5,857 nt of DNA, from contig JBLHKS010000324.1 of assembly GCA_047620505.1 (NCBI GenBank), forward strand, positions 1 through 5,857, read 5' to 3'. Origin of the DNA: JBLHKS01 sp047620505 (lineage in GTDB: Bacteria; Verrucomicrobiota; Verrucomicrobiia; Verrucomicrobiales; DEV007). This document shows, one piece after another, positions 1 to 5,716 of this stretch; position 1 is the first letter of the stretch, and every line of letters begins with the position of its first letter. The translations under genes and the position numbers were made by a program. The notes under the pieces were generated by a model. That model had not been told where the DNA came from, ran no database searches, and saw only the letters and a program-made list of their open reading frames with translations.

Positions 1-110
1 CTTGGCCTTCGCCACGCCCTGAAATCTTTCCCCATCGCCTGCCACATCGCCGTGGCGTTGAAGTAGCCGTCGTCGGCGCGCTGGGCGATCGTGAACCCCA
101 GCTGCCGCAA
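1..110 (-). CDS. KilA-N domain protein, N-terminal fragment (runs off the left edge)
   Basis: The minus strand reads open from a TTG at 110 to position 1, giving 36 codons. The peptide contains GFTIAQRADDGYFNATAMWQ followed by AMGKDFRAW, which matches the start of the KilA-N fold: a D-G-Y/F-N-A-T core, then a conserved G-K and an aromatic W. KilA-N is a DNA-binding domain found in phage and large DNA virus proteins and in bacterial prophage genes, so a nucleic-acid-binding or regulatory role is inferred. The gene lies directly downstream of the XRE repressor on the same strand, as a second operon member. The start is uncertain. The ATG at 127-125 overlaps the repressor stop as ATGA, the usual coupled arrangement, but it meets TGA after three codons. 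The KilA-N frame itself begins after a TAG and offers only CTG (119) or TTG (110), with no clear ribosome binding site. Either a weak TTG start is used or one base has been lost near 119-121. The C-terminal part lies outside the window. Confidence 0.72.
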   Translation of the reverse strand, partial: MRQLGFTIAQRADDGYFNATAMWQAMGKDFRAWRRP

Positions 111-123
111 TGGCTTCAGTCGT

Positions 124-366
124 TCATGTAATCCGCCCCTCTACGGAAGCGATCGCCGAAGAAAGATTGATCTCAAGCGCCTTGGCTAATCTTCGGCAGA
201 AGGAAAGAGTCGGTCGACGTTCCCCGTTCTCAATCATCGTCACGCCGGTTCTACTCACGCCAGCGAGGGCGGCGAGTTTTTCCTGCGACCAGCCCTTCTC
301 AAGTCGGGCGGCCCTGAACTCGTCGACCACCATTTGGGAAAACCGGTCTGATTCCTCAAGATCCAA
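124..366 (-). CDS. XRE-family helix-turn-helix transcriptional repressor
   Basis: This 80-residue protein (TTG start) consists almost entirely of a lambda-repressor-like HTH_3 domain, about residues 16-72. The scan helix carries SQEKLAALAG (27-36), the recognition helix follows at VSRTGVTMIENG (37-48), and RRPTLSFCRRLAKAL is the usual third and fourth helix pattern. Such small XRE proteins bind palindromic operators as dimers and usually repress their own operon. The next gene on the strand encodes a KilA-N domain and begins at or just after the repressor stop, so the two are probably cotranscribed. The start is not firm: no Shine-Dalgarno precedes TTG 366, and an internal ATG at 333 would give 69 residues and still keep the whole domain. 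The candidate operator at 405-418 lies about 40 bases upstream. The domain call is secure; the regulated target is inferred. Confidence 0.87.
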   Translation of the reverse strand: MDLEESDRFSQMVVDEFRAARLEKGWSQEKLAALAGVSRTGVTMIENGERRPTLSFCRRLAKALEINLSSAIASVEGRIT

Positions 367-404
367 GGAGCCGACGGTAGTCGTTGACGAGGCTATAAGA
401 CTAC

Positions 405-418
405 GTCACTATAGTGAC
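405..418. promoter_or_regulatory. Perfect 14-bp palindrome, candidate operator of the XRE repressor
   Basis: GTCACTATAGTGAC equals its own reverse complement over all 14 bases. It lies between the divergent XRE gene (start 366) and the exported-protein gene (start 547), where a dimeric repressor would be expected to bind. On the plus strand, TTGACG at 384-389 is a fair -35 hexamer. A 17-base spacer from it ends in CACTAT (407-412), inside the palindrome, so binding could block a rightward promoter; the -10 match is poor. I found no second copy in the window. The palindrome is seen directly; its role as operator is inferred from position. Confidence 0.5.
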
Positions 419-546
419 TGGATCAGGAAGTTGGGGTTTGAGCCGGGCAACCGCTTTCAGCAACTGATAGCGGGAGCTGGAAGGCTGTTCAGCGCCATCC
501 CGCCCGGTCCAAACAGAAACCGCTCACCCAACTTGAACAACAAGCC

Positions 547-1464
547 ATGAAACGAAGAAGGTTGATTTACATAGGGGCAGGAAGCATCGCCGCAGTAACA
601 ACCGGAGGTCTCTGGACACGCAAGGCGATTGCTGAACAACAATTCACTAAACAGTTGATGATTGAGGCGACCGGCGAAGTCGTCCCGATGCAGACCGCTG
701 TTTTGACGGAACTCCCTCAGCGGGTCAGCGAGGAGTTTAGAATCTGGATCCATGGCAAATGCATCAATTCGAAACCTTTCGTCGACGAGGTCTGTTCCCA
801 CGGTTTCCTCGAATCTCTTCGAATGGCAGGGAAACACCAGGAAGGTAAGATCATCAATCAGTTCAAGGTGCTCATTTCGCCTTCCACTCTGAACGCGAAG
901 CTGGAAACAATCTACAGAGAAGCTGTCGCAGAAATCAATACCGAATGGAAGTTAACCTGTGATCGAATTGCCGTAAAATGGGGGCAGGCTCTGGATAACG
1001 CTCGCCCCGAGTTCTCTGCTGCGTCGCTGCAGGAGCAGTCCGAACAACGGATCGACGAATTGTTCAGGGAGACCGTAAAACTCGTTCAGACCGAAGGCTC
1101 TCCACCTTTGGGTCAAGCGCTTGATGAGATCGCCGAAAACGCTCACAGGCTCATCGAATACGCCGATGTTGAGGTCTCGATCCTGAAAGGCGAGTTAAAG
1201 GCCAACCGTCTCGTCATTCCGGCCTTCTTTTCGAATTCCCTCCGGTCTCTCTACGATTTTATTATGGGTCGGATCAATCAGAATGAGTCAAGCATCCGGC
1301 TTCAGGCGGCGCTGACTGACCGGTTGTCGGTGTTCGGGAACCGCGTGGCCGGAGATTTTCAGCAGGAGTTCGAGCACATCGTTGGCCAATTTCATTCGTG
1401 GCAGCGAGACGCTACGGAAACCACGGCGAAGGCTTTGGCGAAGAAGGAGGTTTCATGGATTTGA
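547..1464 (+). CDS. Exported protein of unknown function with Tat-like signal peptide
   Basis: I do not recognise this 305-residue protein. The N-terminus is MKRRRLIYIGAGSIAAV, with consecutive arginines at 3-5, a hydrophobic stretch to about residue 23, and a possible signal peptidase site after AIA (27-29). This looks like a twin-arginine or Sec signal peptide; an uncleaved membrane anchor is the alternative. The remainder is charged and apparently mostly helical, with no further membrane segment and only three cysteines (72, 83, 138), and no catalytic motif that I can name. The segment 155-215 is rich in E, Q and R and could form long helices. The ATG has no good Shine-Dalgarno. Its 3' end overlaps the following lipoprotein gene by 10 bases, so two envelope-directed proteins are probably translated from one transcript. 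Transcription may start from the region of the 405-418 palindrome. Coding status is well supported by length, the signal peptide and the coupled downstream gene; function is unknown. Confidence 0.75.
   Translation: MKRRRLIYIGAGSIAAVTTGGLWTRKAIAEQQFTKQLMIEATGEVVPMQTAVLTELPQRVSEEFRIWIHGKCINSKPFVDEVCSHGFLESLRMAGKHQEGKIINQFKVLISPSTLNAKLETIYREAVAEINTEWKLTCDRIAVKWGQALDNARPEFSAASLQEQSEQRIDELFRETVKLVQTEGSPPLGQALDEIAENAHRLIEYADVEVSILKGELKANRLVIPAFFSNSLRSLYDFIMGRINQNESSIRLQAALTDRLSVFGNRVAGDFQQEFEHIVGQFHSWQRDATETTAKALAKKEVSWI
1444..1450 (+). promoter_or_regulatory. Strong Shine-Dalgarno (AAGGAGG) that sets the lipoprotein start at 1455
   Basis: AAGGAGG lies four bases before ATG 1455, within the last codons of the preceding gene. 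It is the best ribosome binding site in front of any gene here. It is 20 bases from TTG 1471, too far to serve that start. It therefore argues that the lipoprotein originally began at 1455, in a different frame from its mature part. Confidence 0.65.
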
Positions 1465-1767
1465 GCGTAATTGATTCCTCCCTGGCTCCAGTGCACAAGC
1501 GTTTCTGGTTGCGGGTCTTTTTCCATCCTTGCTTGCGTGGCGCTGGCCGCTATCAGCAGCTGCGGTGATGAGTCTCCGACGCCTGCGGAACGCTTCGACG
1601 CCGAACATGGCGGGATCACCAGCACTCCGCATGGGAAGATCGTCGAGGGGAGCGCGCAAGATCAACCGGATGGGGACATCGAGTATGAGACCGAAGACGG
1701 CAGTCGATGGGAGGTAACTCCCCGCAAGAACGACACCTACAGCGAGCCCAGAACGATCAAAGACTGA
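1455..1767 (+). CDS. Small lipoprotein, signal sequence split by an apparent +1 frameshift
   Basis: The mature part is open from 1471 (TTG) to the stop at 1765-1767 and contains ILACVALAAISSC, a good lipobox (I-S-S-C), followed by an acidic, hydrophilic tail of about 68 residues. This is the pattern of a lipid-anchored periplasmic or outer-membrane protein. Read from TTG 1471, however, the signal lacks the usual basic N-terminus and has no ribosome binding site. From ATG 1455, which has AAGGAGG four bases upstream, a frame gives HKRFWLRVF, the missing basic region, but it stops at 1566-1568 after 37 codons. Removing one T from the run of five at 1518-1522 joins the two parts into a textbook lipoprotein signal of 35 residues with the cysteine at 36. 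I infer one gene that is either frameshifted or misread by one base. It overlaps the exported protein upstream, suggesting joint function at the envelope. The family is not recognised. Confidence 0.6.
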
Positions 1768-1884
1768 AGCCGGGTTACTGTTTTCTGCTTCAGGCGGTCA
1801 GCCTGATAACAGGTTTCGCTCAAAATCGTTCAAATTCCTGCAACTCGTCCTGGACGACCCATCGAAAGAAAGGGAATATTGAGG

Positions 1885-2193
1885 ATGTTCACTTACAGCC
1901 AGGCCGAAAGGCTCAGTCTGGGTTGGATACGCACCGGCTACATCAAGGGCGTCTTCAGCATGATGACGGCTGAAGATCACGAGCGGCTCGATGCCCTCAG
2001 TGTTGACGAAAAGAAACGTTTCATGCGGGAAATTCATCGATGGATCGGCGGCGACCCCAAGGCCCGGAAGCCCGCGATGATCTTCCGCGATTCAGAGGGG
2101 ACGGGCCACGCTTCGCACAACGGTGGCGCGGGAACGACCCACGAGATGCTGTCAATCTTTGCGACTCCAGACGGCCCGAGTTCACCATCATGA
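1885..2193 (+). CDS. Hypothetical protein, first gene of the three-gene primase-like operon
   Basis: This 102-residue protein is not recognised. ATG 1885 is preceded by AAGGGA (1870-1875) with a nine-base gap; an in-frame TTG at 1879 is a less likely start. The N-terminal two thirds is a mixed hydrophobic and charged sequence (SLGWIRTGYIKGVF, then DEKKRFMREIHRWIGG at 41-56) that could form a small helical domain. From about residue 70 it becomes glycine, serine and proline rich and is probably disordered. There is no signal peptide, membrane segment or metal site. Its stop codon overlaps the next start as ATGA (2190-2193), the classic translational coupling signature, so it is the first cistron of a unit with the two following genes. 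That linkage, more than anything in the protein, supports its being real. Confidence 0.6.
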   Translation: MFTYSQAERLSLGWIRTGYIKGVFSMMTAEDHERLDALSVDEKKRFMREIHRWIGGDPKARKPAMIFRDSEGTGHASHNGGAGTTHEMLSIFATPDGPSSPS

Positions 2194-2828
2194 AAAAGCG
2201 ATATCCAAAAGCCCGGGTGCGACAGGAGTTTCTGCATCTGGAAGCTCAACTCGAGCCCGACTTTGAGAAAAAGGCGATGCGGCAATTTTACGATGCACTG
2301 ATACACGGAAATTCTGCGGAGAGGAGTTATCAGGATCAGTTCAAGCTGGTAGCGCGGATCCAAAGAGCCCACGCCCGGCGCGACCGTTACAATTCAAAGA
2401 GACGGATGAAGAGGCTGGAAGAAATCGCCCCCTTCTTTTGCCCGGAATACTTTACCTACATTGCGGCCGGCCTGATCAAAACCGCAGACTGGAGGACAGG
2501 AGAATGGCGGCCGGAACTTACTTCAGGCGCCGCCGGTCTGGACATCCGACACACGCGAAAGCTCCTGGAGGAATGTGAGGTGGTTCGTGAGATGCTTGAA
2601 CCGCGCGTTCCTCTGCACCAGATCGACCGGGAACGGGCCCGGGCAGAAGTGGATGCTCCGGCCCGGGTCGACGCAGAGCGGACCCCGTTTGTCGAGTTAT
2701 TGAAGCCAACGCCGATCCCGGTCAAGGAGGAGTCCGTGGTCGTTTTCCAATATCCGAAAACTGATAGCAACAACATTACCAAATTCGGGGAGGCCGGGGA
2801 GAAAACGGACCACTCCAATGCCGCATAA
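2190..2828 (+). CDS. Hypothetical basic protein, second gene of the primase-like operon
   Basis: This 212-residue protein is not recognised. The ATG at 2190 is chosen because it overlaps the preceding stop as ATGA. The frame is open further upstream, to 2040, but that stretch lies entirely over the previous gene and has no ribosome binding site. The protein begins MKKRYPKARVRQEF, has a strongly basic patch at about 57-75 (ARIQRAHARRDRY and SKRRMKR) suited to nucleic-acid contact, a hydrophobic aromatic segment at 79-98 (IAPFFCPEYFTYIAAGLIK), and a helical charged part to about 165. The final 45 residues look like a flexible tail. There is no enzyme motif or signal peptide. It overlaps the large zinc-ribbon gene by 11 bases. 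An accessory role for that protein, for example DNA binding or loading, is inferred only from the coupling and charge. Confidence 0.7.
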   Translation: MKKRYPKARVRQEFLHLEAQLEPDFEKKAMRQFYDALIHGNSAERSYQDQFKLVARIQRAHARRDRYNSKRRMKRLEEIAPFFCPEYFTYIAAGLIKTADWRTGEWRPELTSGAAGLDIRHTRKLLEECEVVREMLEPRVPLHQIDRERARAEVDAPARVDAERTPFVELLKPTPIPVKEESVVVFQYPKTDSNNITKFGEAGEKTDHSNAA

Positions 2829-5403
2829 TACTACAACACGAAGAAAAGACCCCACCTCCGCTTCTCCACAGCCGCTTGAAGCGCCGCCCGACCTGTTCGT
2901 TTTGATGGCGCTGGCCGGTGTCGAGGATTTCACCGGAAGCCTCGGGGCTGCTTACAAGTGTCCAATCTGCCAGAGCCGTCCACGGGACTTCCCTTATGTG
3001 TTTGGCGGAGAGAAACCACCCGAGCTGAGAAGCCTCCGGATCTTCTTGAATATCCACAATGAGGTCGTGGTTCGCTGCCACTTCTGCGGTTTCGCCGACA
3101 CACCGCTGGCTCTGATCCGAGCTGCAAACGCTGAAGGATCGTGGGACTACCTCACCGAGCAGCTGAACGAAAGGAGAGCGTTCGGCGATTATCCAGTTCC
3201 AGGTCACTGGATTGAGCGAGCCTGCAAAACGGAACTATTTACTGATTTGTTCCGGAAGGCGAAGGCTCATTTTCGGCGGGAGTATCAGGGCAGCGGGCCG
3301 GACAAGTTCAAGGCCATGAGGTTTGGCGAAATCGGAACGCTCCGCGGGACTGACCTTCGGCGAATCTTTCCGGAGGTGAAATTGCCGTTCAGAAAAGGAG
3401 GGCCGCCGGCGCGATTCAACGTAGAGCTTCACCGCTCCCTTCTGGGTCTTCCTCTGCGGGCCGTGATTCGCTCATTCAAAGACGGTGAGTCAGTAGACGT
3501 AGTTGAGTTTCAACCGCCCGAGCCGATCTCTCTGGTCGTTCCCGATTGGTCCCTCTACCGGGACTGGACGGAAGAAATCACGATCAGTACGGATTACGTG
3601 ACCGCTGTCCGTCTTCAGGATCTGGCGGCTGATGAACCCGATAACGCCCAGACACCAATCGCGTGGGTTTCGGGCTGCAAACGGGCCATCCTCGACGACC
3701 TGCCGTTTCGCCGGATTCGCTATGCGTATGGACAAGGTCCAGACCAGAACGCCGAATTCGCCCTGGCCTTTACCCATGGAGTGGGGCGGGTCATGGCATT
3801 TCAGCTTGAAGAATATCACGTCGAGGATTGGCCGCTCCCGAAGTATCGAGTTCGTGACGAAAAGGATGCGGTCGAGGCCGTGGCGGACCAGATCGTCGAG
3901 GTCCGGGATCATGGCGCGAGTCCGTTGGCCTACCTCAACGCCATTCTCGACAAGCCTTGGATCACGCATGCAACCGGCCAGCTCTTAACTCGGGCCGTGG
4001 CGACCCGGCTGGGTGAAACGGCCGACGGTTTGATCGCACAGAGCGGGGCCACCAGCCATGTGCTTCCGCTTCAGACTGACAAGGCCATCTATTTGTGCCG
4101 GAACGGGATCTACATCAAGGCCAGGGACAAGAATCGGCGGGACTTTACGCCCTGCACTAACTTCAGCCTGCAGTTACTGGAGACCGCGATTGATGATGAG
4201 GATCACCCGGTCGCTCATCGGCTGCAGCTGAGGATTGGGGGCGAGAACGTCGAGTTTTCTATCGGCCCTCGGGAGTTGGGAAATGGGCGAATGCTGCTGG
4301 AGGCGGCTACCGCGGCGGCGATCAGGAACGGGTTGTCATCGTTACCAATCTGCCCGGAGCCAAAGGATGTCCGAATGCTTCCGGATCTGGTCAAGACAAC
4401 GTTAATCACGACCCGGACGATTCGATGCTCGACAAAGCTCGGATTCAACCGCGAGGTCTTCCACGGGCCGGACTTCACGGTGACCCCTTCTGGAATTCGC
4501 CGGGTTCAGAATCAAGCGCCAGGAGAAGCGGGCTGGATGCTTCCGGAAGGAACGGAATCCTTCGCTGGTTCGGATGGAGACTATCTGCGTCACAAAGCGA
4601 ATCAGCTTTCCACATGGATCGGCCAGCTGAACGAGGAGCAGCAGACCACCGTCGGAGTTGTTCTCAATGCAGCGATACGTTGGTTTCATCTTGGGTTTCA
4701 AAACCTCACGTCTCCTCTTCTCCTGCCCTCGCGGCAGCATCTTGATTTGCTCGGTAGGTTGCTGGGCGTGGTCCCGATCGAGGTAGGAAGGACATCGAAG
4801 TTCCCGAAGGGGATTCCGAGGCTGATGGCGTTCCCTTACTCGCGGCCTGAGCAGTTCGAAAGGCAGGGCCAGATCGTGGCGGCTGTTGAAGCGCCGAACC
4901 GTCGTATCGATTCGAACATTCCGGTGGTCCTTCACCGGATGGGGAAGGACGAGTGCGCCGAAATGCCGGAGCCCGAATCGAGCTATCTGAGCTTGATTGT
5001 ATTCTCCTGCCTTGGGGAACGCACGCCCGAATCGGCCGCTAGGAAGCTGACCGGACTCATCGCCGAGTTCGATTTGAGGCAGGTTCTGAGCGAAAGCCTG
5101 AGGAGGGGAAGCTGGTATTTCGCCGATCGCGAGGACTACCTCGGCTGCTTTTTCCGCGCGGTGAAGCGACATCTCGGATGGGAGCAATCGATCATTCAAT
5201 CTCGAAGAGGTCCGCTTCTTCCACGGAGCGTGGCCGAGGATCTCTCGGACGGGCACGGCTATGCGTTTCGAGAGATGCGACTTATCGAGGAGTTGAGGAT
5301 GGCGACAGGCCAAGAACAGCCCACGCGGTTCGGGAAGGAAGCGATACCAGTATTTCTGATGTCTGAGCCTCTCACGACATCTGCTCTTTCGACGAAAATT
5401 TGA
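2818..5403 (+). CDS. Large zinc-ribbon protein with primase-helicase-like layout
   Basis: This 861-residue protein is the largest gene here. Seen directly: a four-cysteine zinc ribbon at 48-90 (CPIC at 48-51 and CHFCG at 87-91, about 35 residues apart), of the kind found at the N-terminus of DNA primases. Residues 236-340 have the rhythm of a Toprim region (EITISTDYVTAVRLQDLA at 253-270, then IAWVSG and GVGRVMAF), but the glutamate and DxD acidic residues are not where they should be. Residues 405-565 resemble the domain preceding the ATPase in element-encoded primase-helicases, ending near LGFNREVFHG. At about 630-650 the context suits a P-loop (SPLLL...LLGRLLG), yet no GxxGxGK[ST] is present. 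I infer a replication-type protein, possibly with a non-catalytic core. Without a structure comparison this remains a hypothesis; a nucleic-acid-binding scaffold or defence protein is also possible. The ATG overlaps the previous gene by 11 bases, so translation is coupled. The reading frame is intact and the C-terminus (after about 790) is unremarkable. Confidence 0.8.
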   Translation: MPHNTTTRRKDPTSASPQPLEAPPDLFVLMALAGVEDFTGSLGAAYKCPICQSRPRDFPYVFGGEKPPELRSLRIFLNIHNEVVVRCHFCGFADTPLALIRAANAEGSWDYLTEQLNERRAFGDYPVPGHWIERACKTELFTDLFRKAKAHFRREYQGSGPDKFKAMRFGEIGTLRGTDLRRIFPEVKLPFRKGGPPARFNVELHRSLLGLPLRAVIRSFKDGESVDVVEFQPPEPISLVVPDWSLYRDWTEEITISTDYVTAVRLQDLAADEPDNAQTPIAWVSGCKRAILDDLPFRRIRYAYGQGPDQNAEFALAFTHGVGRVMAFQLEEYHVEDWPLPKYRVRDEKDAVEAVADQIVEVRDHGASPLAYLNAILDKPWITHATGQLLTRAVATRLGETADGLIAQSGATSHVLPLQTDKAIYLCRNGIYIKARDKNRRDFTPCTNFSLQLLETAIDDEDHPVAHRLQLRIGGENVEFSIGPRELGNGRMLLEAATAAAIRNGLSSLPICPEPKDVRMLPDLVKTTLITTRTIRCSTKLGFNREVFHGPDFTVTPSGIRRVQNQAPGEAGWMLPEGTESFAGSDGDYLRHKANQLSTWIGQLNEEQQTTVGVVLNAAIRWFHLGFQNLTSPLLLPSRQHLDLLGRLLGVVPIEVGRTSKFPKGIPRLMAFPYSRPEQFERQGQIVAAVEAPNRRIDSNIPVVLHRMGKDECAEMPEPESSYLSLIVFSCLGERTPESAARKLTGLIAEFDLRQVLSESLRRGSWYFADREDYLGCFFRAVKRHLGWEQSIIQSRRGPLLPRSVAEDLSDGHGYAFREMRLIEELRMATGQEQPTRFGKEAIPVFLMSEPLTTSALSTKI

Positions 5404-5422
5404 ACGCGAGCACTAAATGTGA

Positions 5423-5626
5423 ACGCCCGCCGGGCGCATGATGATGCAGATGATCGGGGCCTTCGCCGAGTTTGAGCGCTCGATGATTCGGGAGAGAACG
5501 CGGGCTGGGCACGAAGCGGCTAGAAGGTCCGACGAGATGAGCAAAGTGGAGGTCGCTCGACTATTCGGAGTCTCGCCCTCGACGATTGGTAGAGTCGTCG
5601 GCGTAAATGATGGCGCGGGGAACTGA
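5423..5626 (+). pseudogene. Serine recombinase (resolvase/invertase) remnant, C-terminal part only
   Basis: Immediately after a TGA at 5420-5422 the frame reads TPAGRMMMQMIGAFAEFER and continues SMIRERTRAGHEAARR. This is the highly conserved start of the long E helix of small serine recombinases (Tn3 resolvase and DNA invertase family). A helix-turn-helix follows, VEVARLFGVSPSTIGRVV, typical of the C-terminal DNA-binding domain. The whole catalytic N-terminal domain, with its nucleophilic serine and arginines, is absent. The linker and first helix that normally sit between AARR and the helix-turn-helix, roughly 25 residues, are also missing. Only ATG 5438 is available as a start, inside the conserved helix. 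The piece therefore cannot be an active recombinase and is best read as a relic of the machinery that moved this island or a neighbour. It begins 19 bases after the stop of the 861-residue gene. The family assignment is secure. Confidence 0.82.
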
Positions 5627-5716
5627 GCAGAGTGTCGCGAATCAGGAATCCCGCGCGGCGACCGTCAAATCGACGTCGTAGAGCGGGGCCGCGACCTCGC
5701 GAAGAAGAAGCAAAAA
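5627..5716. other. Junction between recombinase relic and beta-helix fragment, no feature recognised
   Basis: Short open frames exist on both strands, but none has a start with a ribosome binding site or a family motif. The plus-strand frame that continues in phase from the recombinase stop is open and joins the beta-helix fragment, so part of this stretch may be degraded beta-helix coding sequence. I see no terminal inverted repeat, attachment-site duplication or terminator. Confidence 0.4.

Noticed and set aside
110..550. A 146-residue plus-strand frame ending in an ATGA overlap with the exported-protein gene
   Set aside because: Its first half is antisense to the clear XRE gene, it has no ribosome binding site, and its composition is not protein-like; the ATGA overlap at 547-550 appears to be chance.
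1766..1815. Weak inverted repeats (TGAAGC/GCTTCA and CCTG/CAGG) after the lipoprotein gene
   Set aside because: The stems are 4-6 bp with one long loop and no following T run, so a terminator is not supported.
2040..2189. N-terminal extension of the 212-residue protein to an ATG at 2040
   Set aside because: The extension overlaps the previous gene entirely, reads as an arginine-rich shadow and lacks a ribosome binding site; ATG 2190 forms an ATGA overlap.
2725..2738. AGGAGG followed by an in-frame GTG inside the 212-residue gene, a possible internal start
   Set aside because: The site encodes K-E-E-S-V in frame, and the product would be a tail of only about 30 residues; it is most simply codon coincidence.
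4402..5313. A 303-residue minus-strand open frame
   Set aside because: It is the antisense of the 861-residue gene, whose frame is longer, coupled to its neighbours and carries a zinc ribbon. The minus frame shows no motif.
5424..5436. Short GC-rich hairpin CGCCC-GCC-GGGCG after the 861-residue gene
   Set aside because: It encodes the conserved P-A-G-R of the recombinase relic and has no T tract; it is not a terminator.
65..5605. A shared GTCGTCGGCG near both ends of the window as possible attachment-site repeats
   Set aside because: Ten GC-rich bases lying inside coding sequence at both places are expected by chance, and the flanks do not match.
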